64,000 nucleotides of DNA from Psittacicella hinzii (GTDB lineage: Bacteria > Pseudomonadota > Gammaproteobacteria > Enterobacterales > Psittacicellaceae): contig NZ_NRHC01000002.1 in assembly GCF_003585885.1 (NCBI RefSeq), positions 1 to 64,000 on the forward strand. The letters run 5' to 3'. The notes under the pieces are model-generated. The model was not told the DNA's origin. It saw only the letters and a list, made by a program, of their open reading frames with translations, and did no database searches. Shown one piece after another: positions 1-9,132 of the stretch. Position numbers and translations under genes: made by a program. Numbering within the stretch: the first letter of the stretch is position 1; each line of letters opens with the position of its first letter.

Positions 1-128
1 ATTATACGGAATTACGGATAAAACTATACAAAACGGGGGGTATTTTCTTATGTGAGAGAAATAACTTCTACGACAATTTACTAAGAAAGCAATTAGCCTA
101 TAGTTATTTTTGCACTAGACACCTTACT

Positions 129-728
129 TTAACTTTCCTCATACATCTGAGTAGCTACTTTAAGCAATCTTTTTTGCTCTTTTTTAAGCTCTCGTTTGCG
201 ACGAAAATATTTTAGTAATTCTTCGCTGACTTTTGCTCCGCGTACTCCAGAAGTAACCTCAGGGATATGATTCATTGTAAAGTCCGAGTACAGGTTAAAT
301 CTACCACCTATAGCACCCGTTTTAAAATCTTGTGCTCCAAAAACTATGCGTGCACAACGAGCATGTAAAATTGCTCCTGCACACATTGGACAAGGCTCAA
401 GAGTAGTATAAATAGTCGAACCAACCAGACGATAATTTTCTACCCTTCTCCCCGCTTCCCTAATAGCTAACACTTCAGCGTGTGCTGTTGCGTCTTGTAA
501 AATTATTGAATTGTTTAAACCTATGCCTACAATTCTATCATCTAGCACTACCATAGCTGCTATAGGGATTTCTCCATAATTTTCTGCTATTTTTGTTAAC
601 TCTAAGCATAGTTCCATAAAGAATAGATCTTTATCTTCTTGGCTAGTGGTGTCGACAAAAATAGGTTTTAAATTATAAAAGGGCTCTAATTCTCGAGCTA
701 TTGCTTCTGGATAGATAGATAGTGCCAT
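129..728 (-). CDS. tadA: tRNA-specific adenosine deaminase TadA
   Basis: Deaminates the wobble adenosine A34 of tRNA-Arg(ACG) to inosine in the cytoplasm. The zinc-dependent deaminase signature is visible: a HAE motif (in TAHAEVLAIREA, about residue 83) whose His binds zinc and whose Glu is the proton shuttle, and the PCPMCAGAI motif (about 112-120) whose two Cys complete the zinc site. It is 199 aa, longer than the usual 150-170; the extra length is an N-terminal segment of about 30 residues and a lysine-rich C-terminal helix. It starts 6 nt after the stop of the rluB-like gene, so the two probably share one transcript. The two Cys and the motif spacing separate it from cytidine or guanine deaminases. 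Confidence 0.92.
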   Translation of the reverse strand: MALSIYPEAIARELEPFYNLKPIFVDTTSQEDKDLFFMELCLELTKIAENYGEIPIAAMVVLDDRIVGIGLNNSIILQDATAHAEVLAIREAGRRVENYRLVGSTIYTTLEPCPMCAGAILHARCARIVFGAQDFKTGAIGGRFNLYSDFTMNHIPEVTSGVRGAKVSEELLKYFRRKRELKKEQKRLLKVATQMYEES

Positions 729-734
729 ATTTCT

Positions 735-2063
735 CTAGTTATAGAATTTCTCTACAAAGTCATTGTCATTTTTGTTCGAAAATTTCTTTTTATTCTTTTG
801 TGAAATTTTCTCAGCTAACTGTTTACGTTTTTCGTGTTGCTCTTTGTTCTTTTCATCTTGTACTCGAGCTTGTTTGCCACGATACTTACTATCTTTGAAA
901 ATAGCACGTTTAATTGTACGTAAATGCTTAGCTTTCTGACGTTTAGCTTCAGATTTAGTTTGTCCTGCAAAATCAGATGGTCTAAATCCTTCAGTTTCAG
1001 GTGCTAGACCTACTAAACCTCTTAACATATTAATTTCGTCTAGGTCTGCTTCTAAGTATCCAGATTGCGGAATACTTAATTGACGATTTAAACGGATTCC
1101 TGCGTACTCAACACGAATTAAACGAGAAACAATCACGGCTTGACTTTCCCAAATACGACGTACTTCGTGCTTACGCCCTTCACTTAAAGAAACTTCAAAC
1201 CAAGCATTTGCTTTTTTACGTTGATTATTATTTCCTTCATCAGCTTCTAAACCTGAAATAGGACGAACTTCATCAAATTTAGCAATGCCATCTTCTAATT
1301 CAATACCGTCAGTGATTTTTTTGATCATCTGATCAGTTACTTCACCATAAACACGACATAAGTATTTACGTTCAATGTTATAAGATGGGTGCATTAAACG
1401 ATGTGCTAATTCACCATCATTGGTAAATAATAATAAGCCTGAAGTATTAGCATCTAGACGACCAACTTGTACCCAACGACCAACTGATAAACGTGGTAAA
1501 CGATCAAATACAGTTTTACGACCTTCTGGATCTTTACGTGAAGAAATTTCACCTTCAGCTTTATGATAGATCAGTACTTGACAAGGCTCTCTTAAAGACG
1601 CGCGGTGTTTAATAATTTCTCCATCAACACGTACTTTAATTGAAGAGTCATTTAAGTCAATTTGTTGACCAACTAAAGCTCTTTCGCCATTAACAGAAAC
1701 TCGCCCTTCTCTAATAAGTTGTTCAGCTTTGCGATTTGAACAAATACCTGTACGAGCTATTACTTTATGTAATCTTTCAGGTCTTACCCCTTTAGATTGT
1801 TGTTTAATAGTTTTTAACTTAATTTTACCCGTACTTGAGATATCTGCTACTTCAGCTTTTGCTTTACTTAAGCCTTCAAGGTAAGCTTCACCAACTTGCT
1901 CTGCTTCGTAAATTTCTGCTGAACGCGCTAAGATTGAACGACGATGTAAGTTCTTACGAGCTTGTTCTTTTTTTTGTTGTTTTTCTTTTGCTTTTTTAGC
2001 GTCTAAAGATTTTTTTTCTTTAGTTGCTTTAATTAATTTTAAAACTTTTTCTGTTATTGACAT
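735..2063 (-). CDS. rluB: 23S rRNA pseudouridine synthase, RluB-like
   Basis: Isomerises a uridine of 23S rRNA to pseudouridine (U2605 in the E. coli enzyme). An S4 RNA-binding domain covers about residues 94-152 (RPERLHKVIARTGICSNRKA onward). The RsuA/RluB-type catalytic motif GRLDANTSGLLLFTNDG lies at about 201-217, with the catalytic Asp in GRLD. Both ends carry long lysine/glutamine-rich, low-complexity tails: about 90 residues before the S4 domain and about 70 after the catalytic domain. This makes it 442 aa against about 290 in E. coli. RluE and RluF share the fold, but the match around GELAHRLMHPSYNIERKY fits RluB best. It is the first gene of a likely two-gene unit with tadA. Confidence 0.85.
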   Translation of the reverse strand: MSITEKVLKLIKATKEKKSLDAKKAKEKQQKKEQARKNLHRRSILARSAEIYEAEQVGEAYLEGLSKAKAEVADISSTGKIKLKTIKQQSKGVRPERLHKVIARTGICSNRKAEQLIREGRVSVNGERALVGQQIDLNDSSIKVRVDGEIIKHRASLREPCQVLIYHKAEGEISSRKDPEGRKTVFDRLPRLSVGRWVQVGRLDANTSGLLLFTNDGELAHRLMHPSYNIERKYLCRVYGEVTDQMIKKITDGIELEDGIAKFDEVRPISGLEADEGNNNQRKKANAWFEVSLSEGRKHEVRRIWESQAVIVSRLIRVEYAGIRLNRQLSIPQSGYLEADLDEINMLRGLVGLAPETEGFRPSDFAGQTKSEAKRQKAKHLRTIKRAIFKDSKYRGKQARVQDEKNKEQHEKRKQLAEKISQKNKKKFSNKNDNDFVEKFYN

Positions 2064-2137
2064 GATATTTTTCCAATAAAACGGATCTAGTTGTATCTCT
2101 ACAAATAAACACCTGATTCTAAACTATTTATTATTAA

Positions 2138-2185
2138 GGAGAAATTAATTTTACTAATTATAGCACAATAAAGTTTAATTTCTCC
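2138..2185 (-). terminator. 3' hairpin after the glycosyltransferase gene
   Basis: Eleven-bp perfect inverted repeat (GGAGAAATTAA / TTAATTTCTCC) with a 26-nt loop, just past the stop of the GT8-like gene. There is no good T-run on the minus strand, so it may protect or process the 3' end rather than terminate on its own. Confidence 0.35.
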
Positions 2186-2194
2186 ATAGCTAAA

Positions 2195-3199
2195 CTATCT
2201 AATGTAATTACCTTGATCGTTTAATTTAAGTAAGTGTAAATAATTGTAAGACTTAATTAAAGAATTAACATCAAAAACATTACGATTAAGTAAAATCTCG
2301 CTAATGCTTTCGTTGTAGAGCTCCATAAATAAACGTCTAAATGGTAATTTAGCATTGGAATTTAACGGTTTATTAATTCCTGTAAAGCTAATAACAACTG
2401 GTAAATTATAAGATGGTTTAGGATCTAAATCAGCGTATTTTACAACCTCAATTTCTAGTTTATTTAAAGCGATTAGCTCTTCATTAATATAATCTACCTG
2501 ATAATTAAATTTGTCAGGTAAAGGTTGCCAATCTAGTCTATGAGTTAAATTTAGATATAGATTTACATGAGGTAAAGCTTTAACAAAATCACTAGTTAAA
2601 TACTGCAGGTAGTGCTTGCTAATTTGTTGCTCACGAAGTCTCTTTAAATTTAACAACATTACTTGCGAACTAAACACCTCAATTTCTTCAGGATATTTAG
2701 CTAAACCACGTTTATACAAATATTTAAAACTATTTAAATAACTATCTTTTAGCTCAAATCTTAAAGATCTTTCTAATAAGTGATCATGACACGCATAAAT
2801 ACTTACATCATCTGCCATTGGATAGTTAAGTAACTCATGTAGATCTTGTAGAACAATAGTTTCAGTATCTAAAAATAGTACTTGATCTTCATTAGGGAGA
2901 AGATCTGCAATCAGCAACTTACCATACATGGATTTGTAGAATAAATTACTCGCAAAAGTTAAATTATCCAATACTTCTTTTTGTTCAGCACTTAAAGAAC
3001 GCACTTTAATTTGGCAATTTTTTAAATGCTTTTGACATTGCTTAACATAATGTAAAAGTAGATCTGACGGATAATCGTAATTTATTAGGTAGATAGTTGT
3101 TTCTTCTCTACCATTGGTCGCTAAGAAAATACTTTTGAGAAGAACTTCAAGGTATTGACTTAAACGATGATCAGCAAAAATAACAATACTTCTGGTCAT
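2195..3199 (-). CDS. GT8-like glycosyltransferase
   Basis: Looks like a family 8 retaining glycosyltransferase (the LgtC/RfaJ group that extends lipopolysaccharide outer core in Gram-negative bacteria). Seen: an N-terminal Rossmann-like start (SIVIFADHRLSQYLEVLLKS) and, at about residues 107-120, VLFLDTETIVLQDL. In GT8 enzymes the matching segment is LDxD, which binds the metal and sugar nucleotide; here it reads DTE. The conserved HxxGxxKPW-type C-terminal element is only weakly visible (SFTGINKPLN at about 272-281). Length (334 aa) fits the family. Sugar donor and acceptor cannot be told. It lies 22 nt upstream of nothing else in its strand except a 3' hairpin and 22 nt downstream of the ybfF-like gene, so the two may be co-transcribed. 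Confidence 0.6.
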   Translation of the reverse strand: MTRSIVIFADHRLSQYLEVLLKSIFLATNGREETTIYLINYDYPSDLLLHYVKQCQKHLKNCQIKVRSLSAEQKEVLDNLTFASNLFYKSMYGKLLIADLLPNEDQVLFLDTETIVLQDLHELLNYPMADDVSIYACHDHLLERSLRFELKDSYLNSFKYLYKRGLAKYPEEIEVFSSQVMLLNLKRLREQQISKHYLQYLTSDFVKALPHVNLYLNLTHRLDWQPLPDKFNYQVDYINEELIALNKLEIEVVKYADLDPKPSYNLPVVISFTGINKPLNSNAKLPFRRLFMELYNESISEILLNRNVFDVNSLIKSYNYLHLLKLNDQGNYIR

Positions 3200-3221
3200 A
3201 AAACCTACTTGTGCTAATAAT

Positions 3222-4052
3222 TTAATTTATTTCTAGATTACTATCAACTGGTAGAAGACCATTATCCTCAAAAAACACTTCCATATATTTAAATACTGTA
3301 CGAGGTTGCTCAGCATGTAACCAGTGAGTAGCACCTTCAACACAGTAGAGTTTTGAACGTGGGAATTGACGAGGAATTGCTAATTGACGCTCTTGGTCAA
3401 CATATGGAGAATCTCCACCGTAAATAAAAGCACTCGGTCCAGCATAAACACTCTCTTGCCAGATTCCAATGTGATCGTATTCTCTTTCTAAAATAAGCGC
3501 ATTGAATAAGAACTTATGAGGCTCTTCATTTGTAAAACTTTTTAATAAAAAGTTAATTACTCCAGGATTATCTAGATTTGCTTTTAGGATATCACGACAC
3601 TCTTCTCTTTCTGTACAATTATTAGCAATTACTTGGTTGATTGCATAGAAAATATCATCGTGTCCACGCTTACCATAAATTACTGGCGCCATATCCAAAA
3701 CTACTAAACCGCGGCAATAATCAGGATAGTCAAAAGAAATTCGCATAGAAACTTTACCACCCATAGAATGCCCTACAGGAATAATCTCCTTAATGCCATA
3801 GTGACTTACTACTTTTAGGACATCAGCAGCCATTTCACTGTATTCCATCTGGTTGCGGTAAAAACTATGACCATGATTTACCAGATCAACACGTAAAATA
3901 TTAAAACGATCTGCAAAGTGACGACCAATCATGCCTAAATTTTGTAAATCCCCCATTAAACCGTGAATTAACACCAAAGTTGGGCGATCTTTTAAATTTT
4001 CATTAAAAGTATATTCGTGATTTAATAAATCTGGATTACGAATTATTGTCAT
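3222..4052 (-). CDS. ybfF: Alpha/beta-hydrolase, YbfF esterase-like
   Basis: Cytoplasmic alpha/beta-hydrolase, probably an acyl-CoA or short-chain ester hydrolase like E. coli YbfF. Visible: the oxyanion-hole segment LVLIHGLMGDLQNLG (about 26-40), DLVNHGHS, the nucleophile elbow GHSMGG (about 95-100, Ser97), the YbfF-type stretch VLDMAPVIYGKRGHDDIF, and a C-terminal GATHWLHAE that supplies the catalytic His. Length 276 aa is near the family norm of about 255. Other alpha/beta-hydrolases share the elbow, but DMAPV..Y..RGHD is characteristic of the YbfF group. The physiological substrate is unknown. Confidence 0.75.
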   Translation of the reverse strand: MTIIRNPDLLNHEYTFNENLKDRPTLVLIHGLMGDLQNLGMIGRHFADRFNILRVDLVNHGHSFYRNQMEYSEMAADVLKVVSHYGIKEIIPVGHSMGGKVSMRISFDYPDYCRGLVVLDMAPVIYGKRGHDDIFYAINQVIANNCTEREECRDILKANLDNPGVINFLLKSFTNEEPHKFLFNALILEREYDHIGIWQESVYAGPSAFIYGGDSPYVDQERQLAIPRQFPRSKLYCVEGATHWLHAEQPRTVFKYMEVFFEDNGLLPVDSNLEIN

Positions 4053-4088
4053 TATCCTCTTTCCTTAAATTACTAATCGCTTTTAGCA

Positions 4089-4111
4089 GGTTAATTACAA
4101 AGTAATTAACC
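4089..4111. terminator. Perfect 10-bp hairpin downstream of the 352-aa gene
   Basis: GGTTAATTAC-AAA-GTAATTAACC, a perfect 10-bp stem with a 3-nt loop, 23 nt past the stop of the 352-aa gene. Neither strand has a following T-run, so termination is plausible but not certain. Confidence 0.4.
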
Positions 4112-4134
4112 CTCTAAACAACGATTAACAAACG

Positions 4135-5193
4135 TTACTTATTTAAAATAAACAACTGCATATAGTCAGTTGCTCTTACCGCTTCAGTTGCGACAAAACT
4201 ATATTTCGAATTTTCTTTTTGCTCAAGAAGATTATTTACACTAATCATTCCTACATGTTCCCTAAATGCTTGGGCATATCTTTCCCTTGGGTATAGTTTT
4301 TCTTTAGCAAGATGGTGATTTAAAATTTCATAGAAATTATAGATTTTAGTTACAACTGGTACAGGAATACGTGGTAAAGCAACCTGAATTTTACTATAGG
4401 TATTTTTATTTTGCCAAAGATTGAAAAAATCTTCTTCATAATCTTCGACTTCAAGTGACAAATTATAGTCTTCGGTAAAAGTGCGCTCGGTAGTCCCAGA
4501 GTACAATCTTTGTTCCCAATCCTTTTCTATTTGCTCATCAGTAAAGTTATAAACAACTAAAGAGCTACCACTTTGTCCTTTACCTATAGCTAACTCAGAA
4601 GCAAAAGCATTTGCTTTATGAACCTCATCCAAACCACCTAAAAGTGAAGTTTGTAAAACTTGATTAAACTCTTCTATCTTATCTTCTAGATAATGAAGTT
4701 TGTCGCTATAAGTAACTAAGTTATAGCGTAAGACGTTTTTATCTTCTGCTTCTTGATCCAAGCCTAAATTGGCAGGCATTAATTCATAAGACTGTACGGG
4801 AAAAAGTTCAGTATAAAGAAAATCATTTTGCAATGAATAAGTATATTGCCCTGCAATGATAGCTTTATACTTAGCTAAATCTTCTTTACTTGTTTCTTTT
4901 AAAATTTCTAAAAGATTTTTTGCCGTAAACGCAGTACTTGGAGTAGTTACAAGACAAGCAAGTTTATTAAGGTCTGTTGCAAAACCTGTAGAACTATATT
5001 CTTTAGTTCTCAAAGCAAGATTACCTGAAGTTGCAGCTTTAAGATCAGTTACCTCAGCTATTTTTTGTAAATCCTGATCAGTAAATTTCGTTAAGTAATC
5101 ATGGATTACATCATTTAGCATACTATGAGGCTTTTGAATATAATTCTTTGATTTTTTATCACTGTGTTTTTTGAAGGTAGCTACCTTCATCAT
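4135..5193 (-). CDS. Unrecognised 352-aa protein
   Basis: Not recognised. Basic N-terminus (KKHSDKKSKNYIQKPHS), no signal peptide, no membrane segment, predicted mixed alpha/beta with many Leu/Asn/Tyr residues and an acidic stretch near residue 250 (EVEDYEEDFF). A strong Shine-Dalgarno GGAGG stands 4 nt before the first ATG and 7 nt before a second, directly following ATG (5190), which may be the true start. It follows the 1253-aa orphan after a 92-nt gap that contains a strong hairpin. The two genes share strand and general composition, and may form a lineage-specific pair. Confidence 0.65.
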   Translation of the reverse strand: MMKVATFKKHSDKKSKNYIQKPHSMLNDVIHDYLTKFTDQDLQKIAEVTDLKAATSGNLALRTKEYSSTGFATDLNKLACLVTTPSTAFTAKNLLEILKETSKEDLAKYKAIIAGQYTYSLQNDFLYTELFPVQSYELMPANLGLDQEAEDKNVLRYNLVTYSDKLHYLEDKIEEFNQVLQTSLLGGLDEVHKANAFASELAIGKGQSGSSLVVYNFTDEQIEKDWEQRLYSGTTERTFTEDYNLSLEVEDYEEDFFNLWQNKNTYSKIQVALPRIPVPVVTKIYNFYEILNHHLAKEKLYPRERYAQAFREHVGMISVNNLLEQKENSKYSFVATEAVRATDYMQLFILNK

Positions 5194-5230
5194 AGAACCT
5201 CCAAGAAAAAACTAGCTTCTTTAAGTAAGA

Positions 5231-5268
5231 GAAATTAGAATTCAGCTTTAAATCTGAATTCTAATTTC
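5231..5268. terminator. Perfect 15-bp hairpin between two orphan genes
   Basis: GAAATTAGAATTCAG, loop of 8 nt, CTGAATTCTAATTTC: a perfect 15-bp stem 18 nt past the stop of the 1253-aa gene. It lacks a long T-run, so it could be a weak terminator or an mRNA stability element that sets a ratio between the two orphan proteins. Confidence 0.5.
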
Positions 5269-5285
5269 CTCGTTTCCTAGACTTT

Positions 5286-8200
5286 TTAATCCTCGTCGTT
5301 ATCATAAAAGTAAGGATCACTGTCGTAGAAAATAAAATCATCTTCGCCGTCCTCACTACTTAGAAGAAGATCTGGTCCTATTAACCTTGCAAGATCTGCC
5401 ATTTGCTCTGGATCTATGACAAAATCACTTAGACCACTTTCATCTCTAGTATGTGTAAGGCTTTGAAAGAGTTCTTCATTAGTTTGCGTACTAGCCTTTT
5501 CTATATCAAGTAATTTAATTTTGCTATATAGAGGAGCAATTGCTTTCTGCTCATTTAACGAACTAAAATTATCAGGCTCTAATTTTACTTTATCAGCTAA
5601 TAAAACTAAATTGCGCAGGTTAAATTGCTCTTTTTCATAATAATGGCTAATTAAACCTTTACTTGCTAAATGTGATTTCAGAGCATGTCTTCCCATGCGA
5701 GTTAAATCATAGCGTTCAAAAAGTAAGTTATCGTCGCTCTTAGTATCGAGAATCATCTCTTCAATTGAAGCTGGGATAACTGCAATTTGTTTAATTGAGC
5801 CAATTACTTGGTAACTTGCAAAGAAATCAGCTAGATCTTTAAAACCTATGAGATATTGATTTTCACTGTACTCAACATCCGCTAGTTTACTACTAACTGC
5901 GGGATCGAATAGATCCCAAGTGATTTCACAATCACCAACCAGTCTGTCGTTATGATGAACTGGTGAAGCAAGCTCATACTGCCCTGTTGCATGATTTTTA
6001 CGTAAGCAATAACCAAGTCCAGCAATAGGTTTAACAATACTTGAGTTTAAATCTTGCGTAAAACTATAACTCATAGGCTCAACGTACCAATTTAAATCCA
6101 AGCCATAGCTAAATTTACTTGGGATAACTTCAGCTGAATTATCTCCATACTTAACTAGAGTTTCATATAAACCAGGAACAAAACTAAATAAATTTAGTAC
6201 CTTATCCTGATGTTCTGGAGTTAACTCTAAAAATTGTAAACCAAACTTACCAGCTAAAATTTCATTATAGCCAACAACTTGAGAGTATTTATTTTCTAAA
6301 TCTACTGCTGTATAACTATCTTCATCATAAGCGTGATTTAAATCGAACGTACTATGTGCTAAATAGTTGATTGCCACTTGTTCAGTATTACTTAATCTAA
6401 CTTCTTCTTGCGCTTCCTGTAAGTAAATAATACTAAATCTATCGCTAAAGTTATCTTTAACTAAATAATAGTTATTTGCTTCAACTTTACGAGGACTTGC
6501 GTTAAAGAATTCAACTCGCATTTGTAGATGATGAAGCTTGTCAAAGTTTACACTTAAACGATCTTCACTATTTACTAACCAACGCTCTAAAGCATGACCT
6601 TTTGCATTGAGTGCAATATTTAATGAACCAAGCTTTTCTTTAGAGTTTAAATGATTTTTACTAAAATCTAGTAACTCTTCATTAAATTTATAGCTTAATG
6701 CGCGAGGTAATCTAGTAAAGTTTTGACGCACTAAAATAGCACGTTTAACAATTTTACGTAAACTCTCGTAGAACTTATCGTAAGGTAAGCCTGTAGCCTG
6801 GGCTAAGCTCGTTGGTAAAAAGTTACCAGCTTGACTAGCTAAAAATCTGCTACTAAGAATTGCATTTTCTCTTAATTTAAAATTAAAGTACTCTGGACTT
6901 TGTGCTTGATAGATTTCATTACTATTTTGCTTTAGTTTTACTTTTAAAGTATCAAGACTTTTAGGTCTTGAAGCTAAAGCACGATTGAAAAATATCTCAC
7001 TTACCCCTTTATTCGGCAGCCCCTCTAACTCTAAATCTGACTCAATCTTAAATAAAGTATCATTTTTATTAGCTAGACCTACGAGCATATCTGACACAGT
7101 TAAAGTATAGAAATTATTTTTACGATCTTTTGCAAAAAAGTTTTCTACTTTCGGCTTGATATTACCAATTTCTTTAAAGAATTTAGTTGTCTCAAAACCA
7201 TAGGTTTTAAAGATATCTGCATTACGCTTATGAGTATATTCACGGAAGCCTGCTGCTTGAGATGTATATAGAGATAAGAGTTCTTCTGGCGAAATATTAT
7301 TTAGTTCTAATGGGTTTTTATTAAACCAATTAATTGCACCAAAAGGATTGAAACCTAAACGTTTATATACGTATAAATTAGTATAAGCTTGTGAATGCTC
7401 TTTAGCAGTATCTTCTATATCAATCTCTTTTAATGAAGGATAATCAAAGCCTGAAGCACGATAATTATAATCGTATAAGTTACTAATTAATCCAGCACGA
7501 TTATTTTTATAAACAAAAGCAAAATCTGTTGACAGTTGGTAATGACTTGCACTGTAATTACTTGGTTGTCTAGCTAAATCTTTAATTTCTCGTTGAACAA
7601 TTGCTGAATTTTGTAACGTAAAAATATCTGTTAGATATTTCCCCTCTTCAAAAGAATAACCAAAATCAAAATTTAAGTTAGCTTTCAAGAAAATGTTAAA
7701 ACGCGAAACATCTATTCCAGGCATTTGAATAAAAGTTGATAACAATGTTGAGTTATCACCTGGATTAGGCACTCCAATTTGATAAGCTAGTTCACGTCCA
7801 AATAATAAATCACCAATATTTTGCTGATTATAATTAGTTATATAATTATAAGCTTCATTATAATTAGCATCGAGCACAGCATAAACATTTGCTAGAAAAT
7901 AGTTATACTGCAGTTTTAACATAGTTAAACTTTTTGCAGTCATGCTACGCACAGAAGCTTCAGTTAACCAAAGGTTAAACACCTCTAATAGTGGTGCAAT
8001 TTGGTTCCAGTCACTTAGTGGATAGGTTGGATGCCAAGCAAAAGATGAACTTAAAGTGCTAATCCCTAGCTGGAATAATGTTGGCTGATCATATCGAACG
8101 ATGAAATCATTTTCTTGTTCAACTACTAAATTATTATAGAGATCTTTTACCTCTTTAATAGCATTAGCATTGACATTTGCTATCTCATCTGTTTGTAAAA

Positions 8201-9047
8201 GATTACTAAATAAGAAAGCAGACTTATCTAATGGATGCTGTACTACCCCATGATCATGGAGATATCTTTTAATAAGACCTTTTTTATGAAAGTTAGTATA
8301 AAAGTAAGAGAATGGAGTTTTAAAGCCTGATGAGAAATTATCATTTAATAAAACATCACGATAGTTAGTTTGTACTAAAGCTAAATCTTTTAAACTAGAA
8401 ATCACTTGAGCACGATAAGATTCTTTTACTTTACTAAGTAACTCTTCATGTACAGCAAAAGCTGTTAAATTATCTTTGGCAATTAACTTACCAGCCAAAG
8501 GAAGCTTATTGTAAAGAGCAAATTCATCTTCTGGAACATAACCATGAATTTTTTCTTCTAAAGCTCTAACCTCTTCTTGCAAGTTAGCAATATTTTTAAA
8601 AAGTGCAGGTAATACTGTGTTTTGAACTAATAACTCATTCTTGTGAGTTTCTAATTGTTCAGTAATTAGTTTACTACTTAGGGCAAAGTGTTTTTCTAAG
8701 AACTTTAACAGTTCTGGATGAGGAGAATGTGCAGTAGGAGCTAAATAGTTCGCATGTAAGCGTACATAAGCTTCAGTGATAACTTCGCTATCATTTATAT
8801 CCTTAACCTGAATACCATCTTCATCAGTCTCAACCTTTAGTTCTTCAATATTCTTATCAAAAATATTTGACTTACTTGAAAGGTAAGACATGTGATTAGT
8901 ACGAAACAACTGTGGGGTAATTCTGTACGACCCCTGCGGTTGAGTTACTAAAGGATTGGTATTTCCTTTCTCTACCTCTTCTTTAACGTTGTCAATTAAA
9001 CGTTTTAGGTCTTTTCTTACAAAAGTTTCGTAATCTTTACGAACCAT
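5286..9047 (-). CDS. Unrecognised 1253-aa protein
   Basis: Not recognised. The frame is open for 1253 codons with a good start (AGAGGAAG just before ATG). No signal peptide, transmembrane helix or Walker, HNH, kinase or protease motif was seen. The protein is rich in Leu, Asn, Tyr, Phe and Lys, with many short NxY/YNY patches and an acidic tail (residues about 1238-1253, EDGEDDFIFYDSDPYFYDND). Residues about 140-170 could form a short coiled coil. It sits between glnS and the 352-aa orphan on the same strand, behind the glnS terminator, so it probably has its own promoter. It might be a structural or surface-independent scaffold protein, but no function can be assigned. Confidence 0.7.
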   Translation of the reverse strand: MVRKDYETFVRKDLKRLIDNVKEEVEKGNTNPLVTQPQGSYRITPQLFRTNHMSYLSSKSNIFDKNIEELKVETDEDGIQVKDINDSEVITEAYVRLHANYLAPTAHSPHPELLKFLEKHFALSSKLITEQLETHKNELLVQNTVLPALFKNIANLQEEVRALEEKIHGYVPEDEFALYNKLPLAGKLIAKDNLTAFAVHEELLSKVKESYRAQVISSLKDLALVQTNYRDVLLNDNFSSGFKTPFSYFYTNFHKKGLIKRYLHDHGVVQHPLDKSAFLFSNLLQTDEIANVNANAIKEVKDLYNNLVVEQENDFIVRYDQPTLFQLGISTLSSSFAWHPTYPLSDWNQIAPLLEVFNLWLTEASVRSMTAKSLTMLKLQYNYFLANVYAVLDANYNEAYNYITNYNQQNIGDLLFGRELAYQIGVPNPGDNSTLLSTFIQMPGIDVSRFNIFLKANLNFDFGYSFEEGKYLTDIFTLQNSAIVQREIKDLARQPSNYSASHYQLSTDFAFVYKNNRAGLISNLYDYNYRASGFDYPSLKEIDIEDTAKEHSQAYTNLYVYKRLGFNPFGAINWFNKNPLELNNISPEELLSLYTSQAAGFREYTHKRNADIFKTYGFETTKFFKEIGNIKPKVENFFAKDRKNNFYTLTVSDMLVGLANKNDTLFKIESDLELEGLPNKGVSEIFFNRALASRPKSLDTLKVKLKQNSNEIYQAQSPEYFNFKLRENAILSSRFLASQAGNFLPTSLAQATGLPYDKFYESLRKIVKRAILVRQNFTRLPRALSYKFNEELLDFSKNHLNSKEKLGSLNIALNAKGHALERWLVNSEDRLSVNFDKLHHLQMRVEFFNASPRKVEANNYYLVKDNFSDRFSIIYLQEAQEEVRLSNTEQVAINYLAHSTFDLNHAYDEDSYTAVDLENKYSQVVGYNEILAGKFGLQFLELTPEHQDKVLNLFSFVPGLYETLVKYGDNSAEVIPSKFSYGLDLNWYVEPMSYSFTQDLNSSIVKPIAGLGYCLRKNHATGQYELASPVHHNDRLVGDCEITWDLFDPAVSSKLADVEYSENQYLIGFKDLADFFASYQVIGSIKQIAVIPASIEEMILDTKSDDNLLFERYDLTRMGRHALKSHLASKGLISHYYEKEQFNLRNLVLLADKVKLEPDNFSSLNEQKAIAPLYSKIKLLDIEKASTQTNEELFQSLTHTRDESGLSDFVIDPEQMADLARLIGPDLLLSSEDGEDDFIFYDSDPYFYDNDED

Positions 9048-9073
9048 ACTTCCTCTAAAATAAAGTAAAGTAA

Positions 9074-9105
9074 AATTAAAATAAAAGGGATGGTTGTACC
9101 ATCCC
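9074..9105 (-). terminator. glnS terminator
   Basis: GGGATGG-TTGTA-CCATCCC stem followed on the minus strand by a T-rich tract (TTTTATTTTAATT), 28 nt past the glnS stop. Classic Rho-independent form. Confidence 0.8.
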
Positions 9106-9132
9106 CTTTACTTTTATCACTTCGGAGATCTC

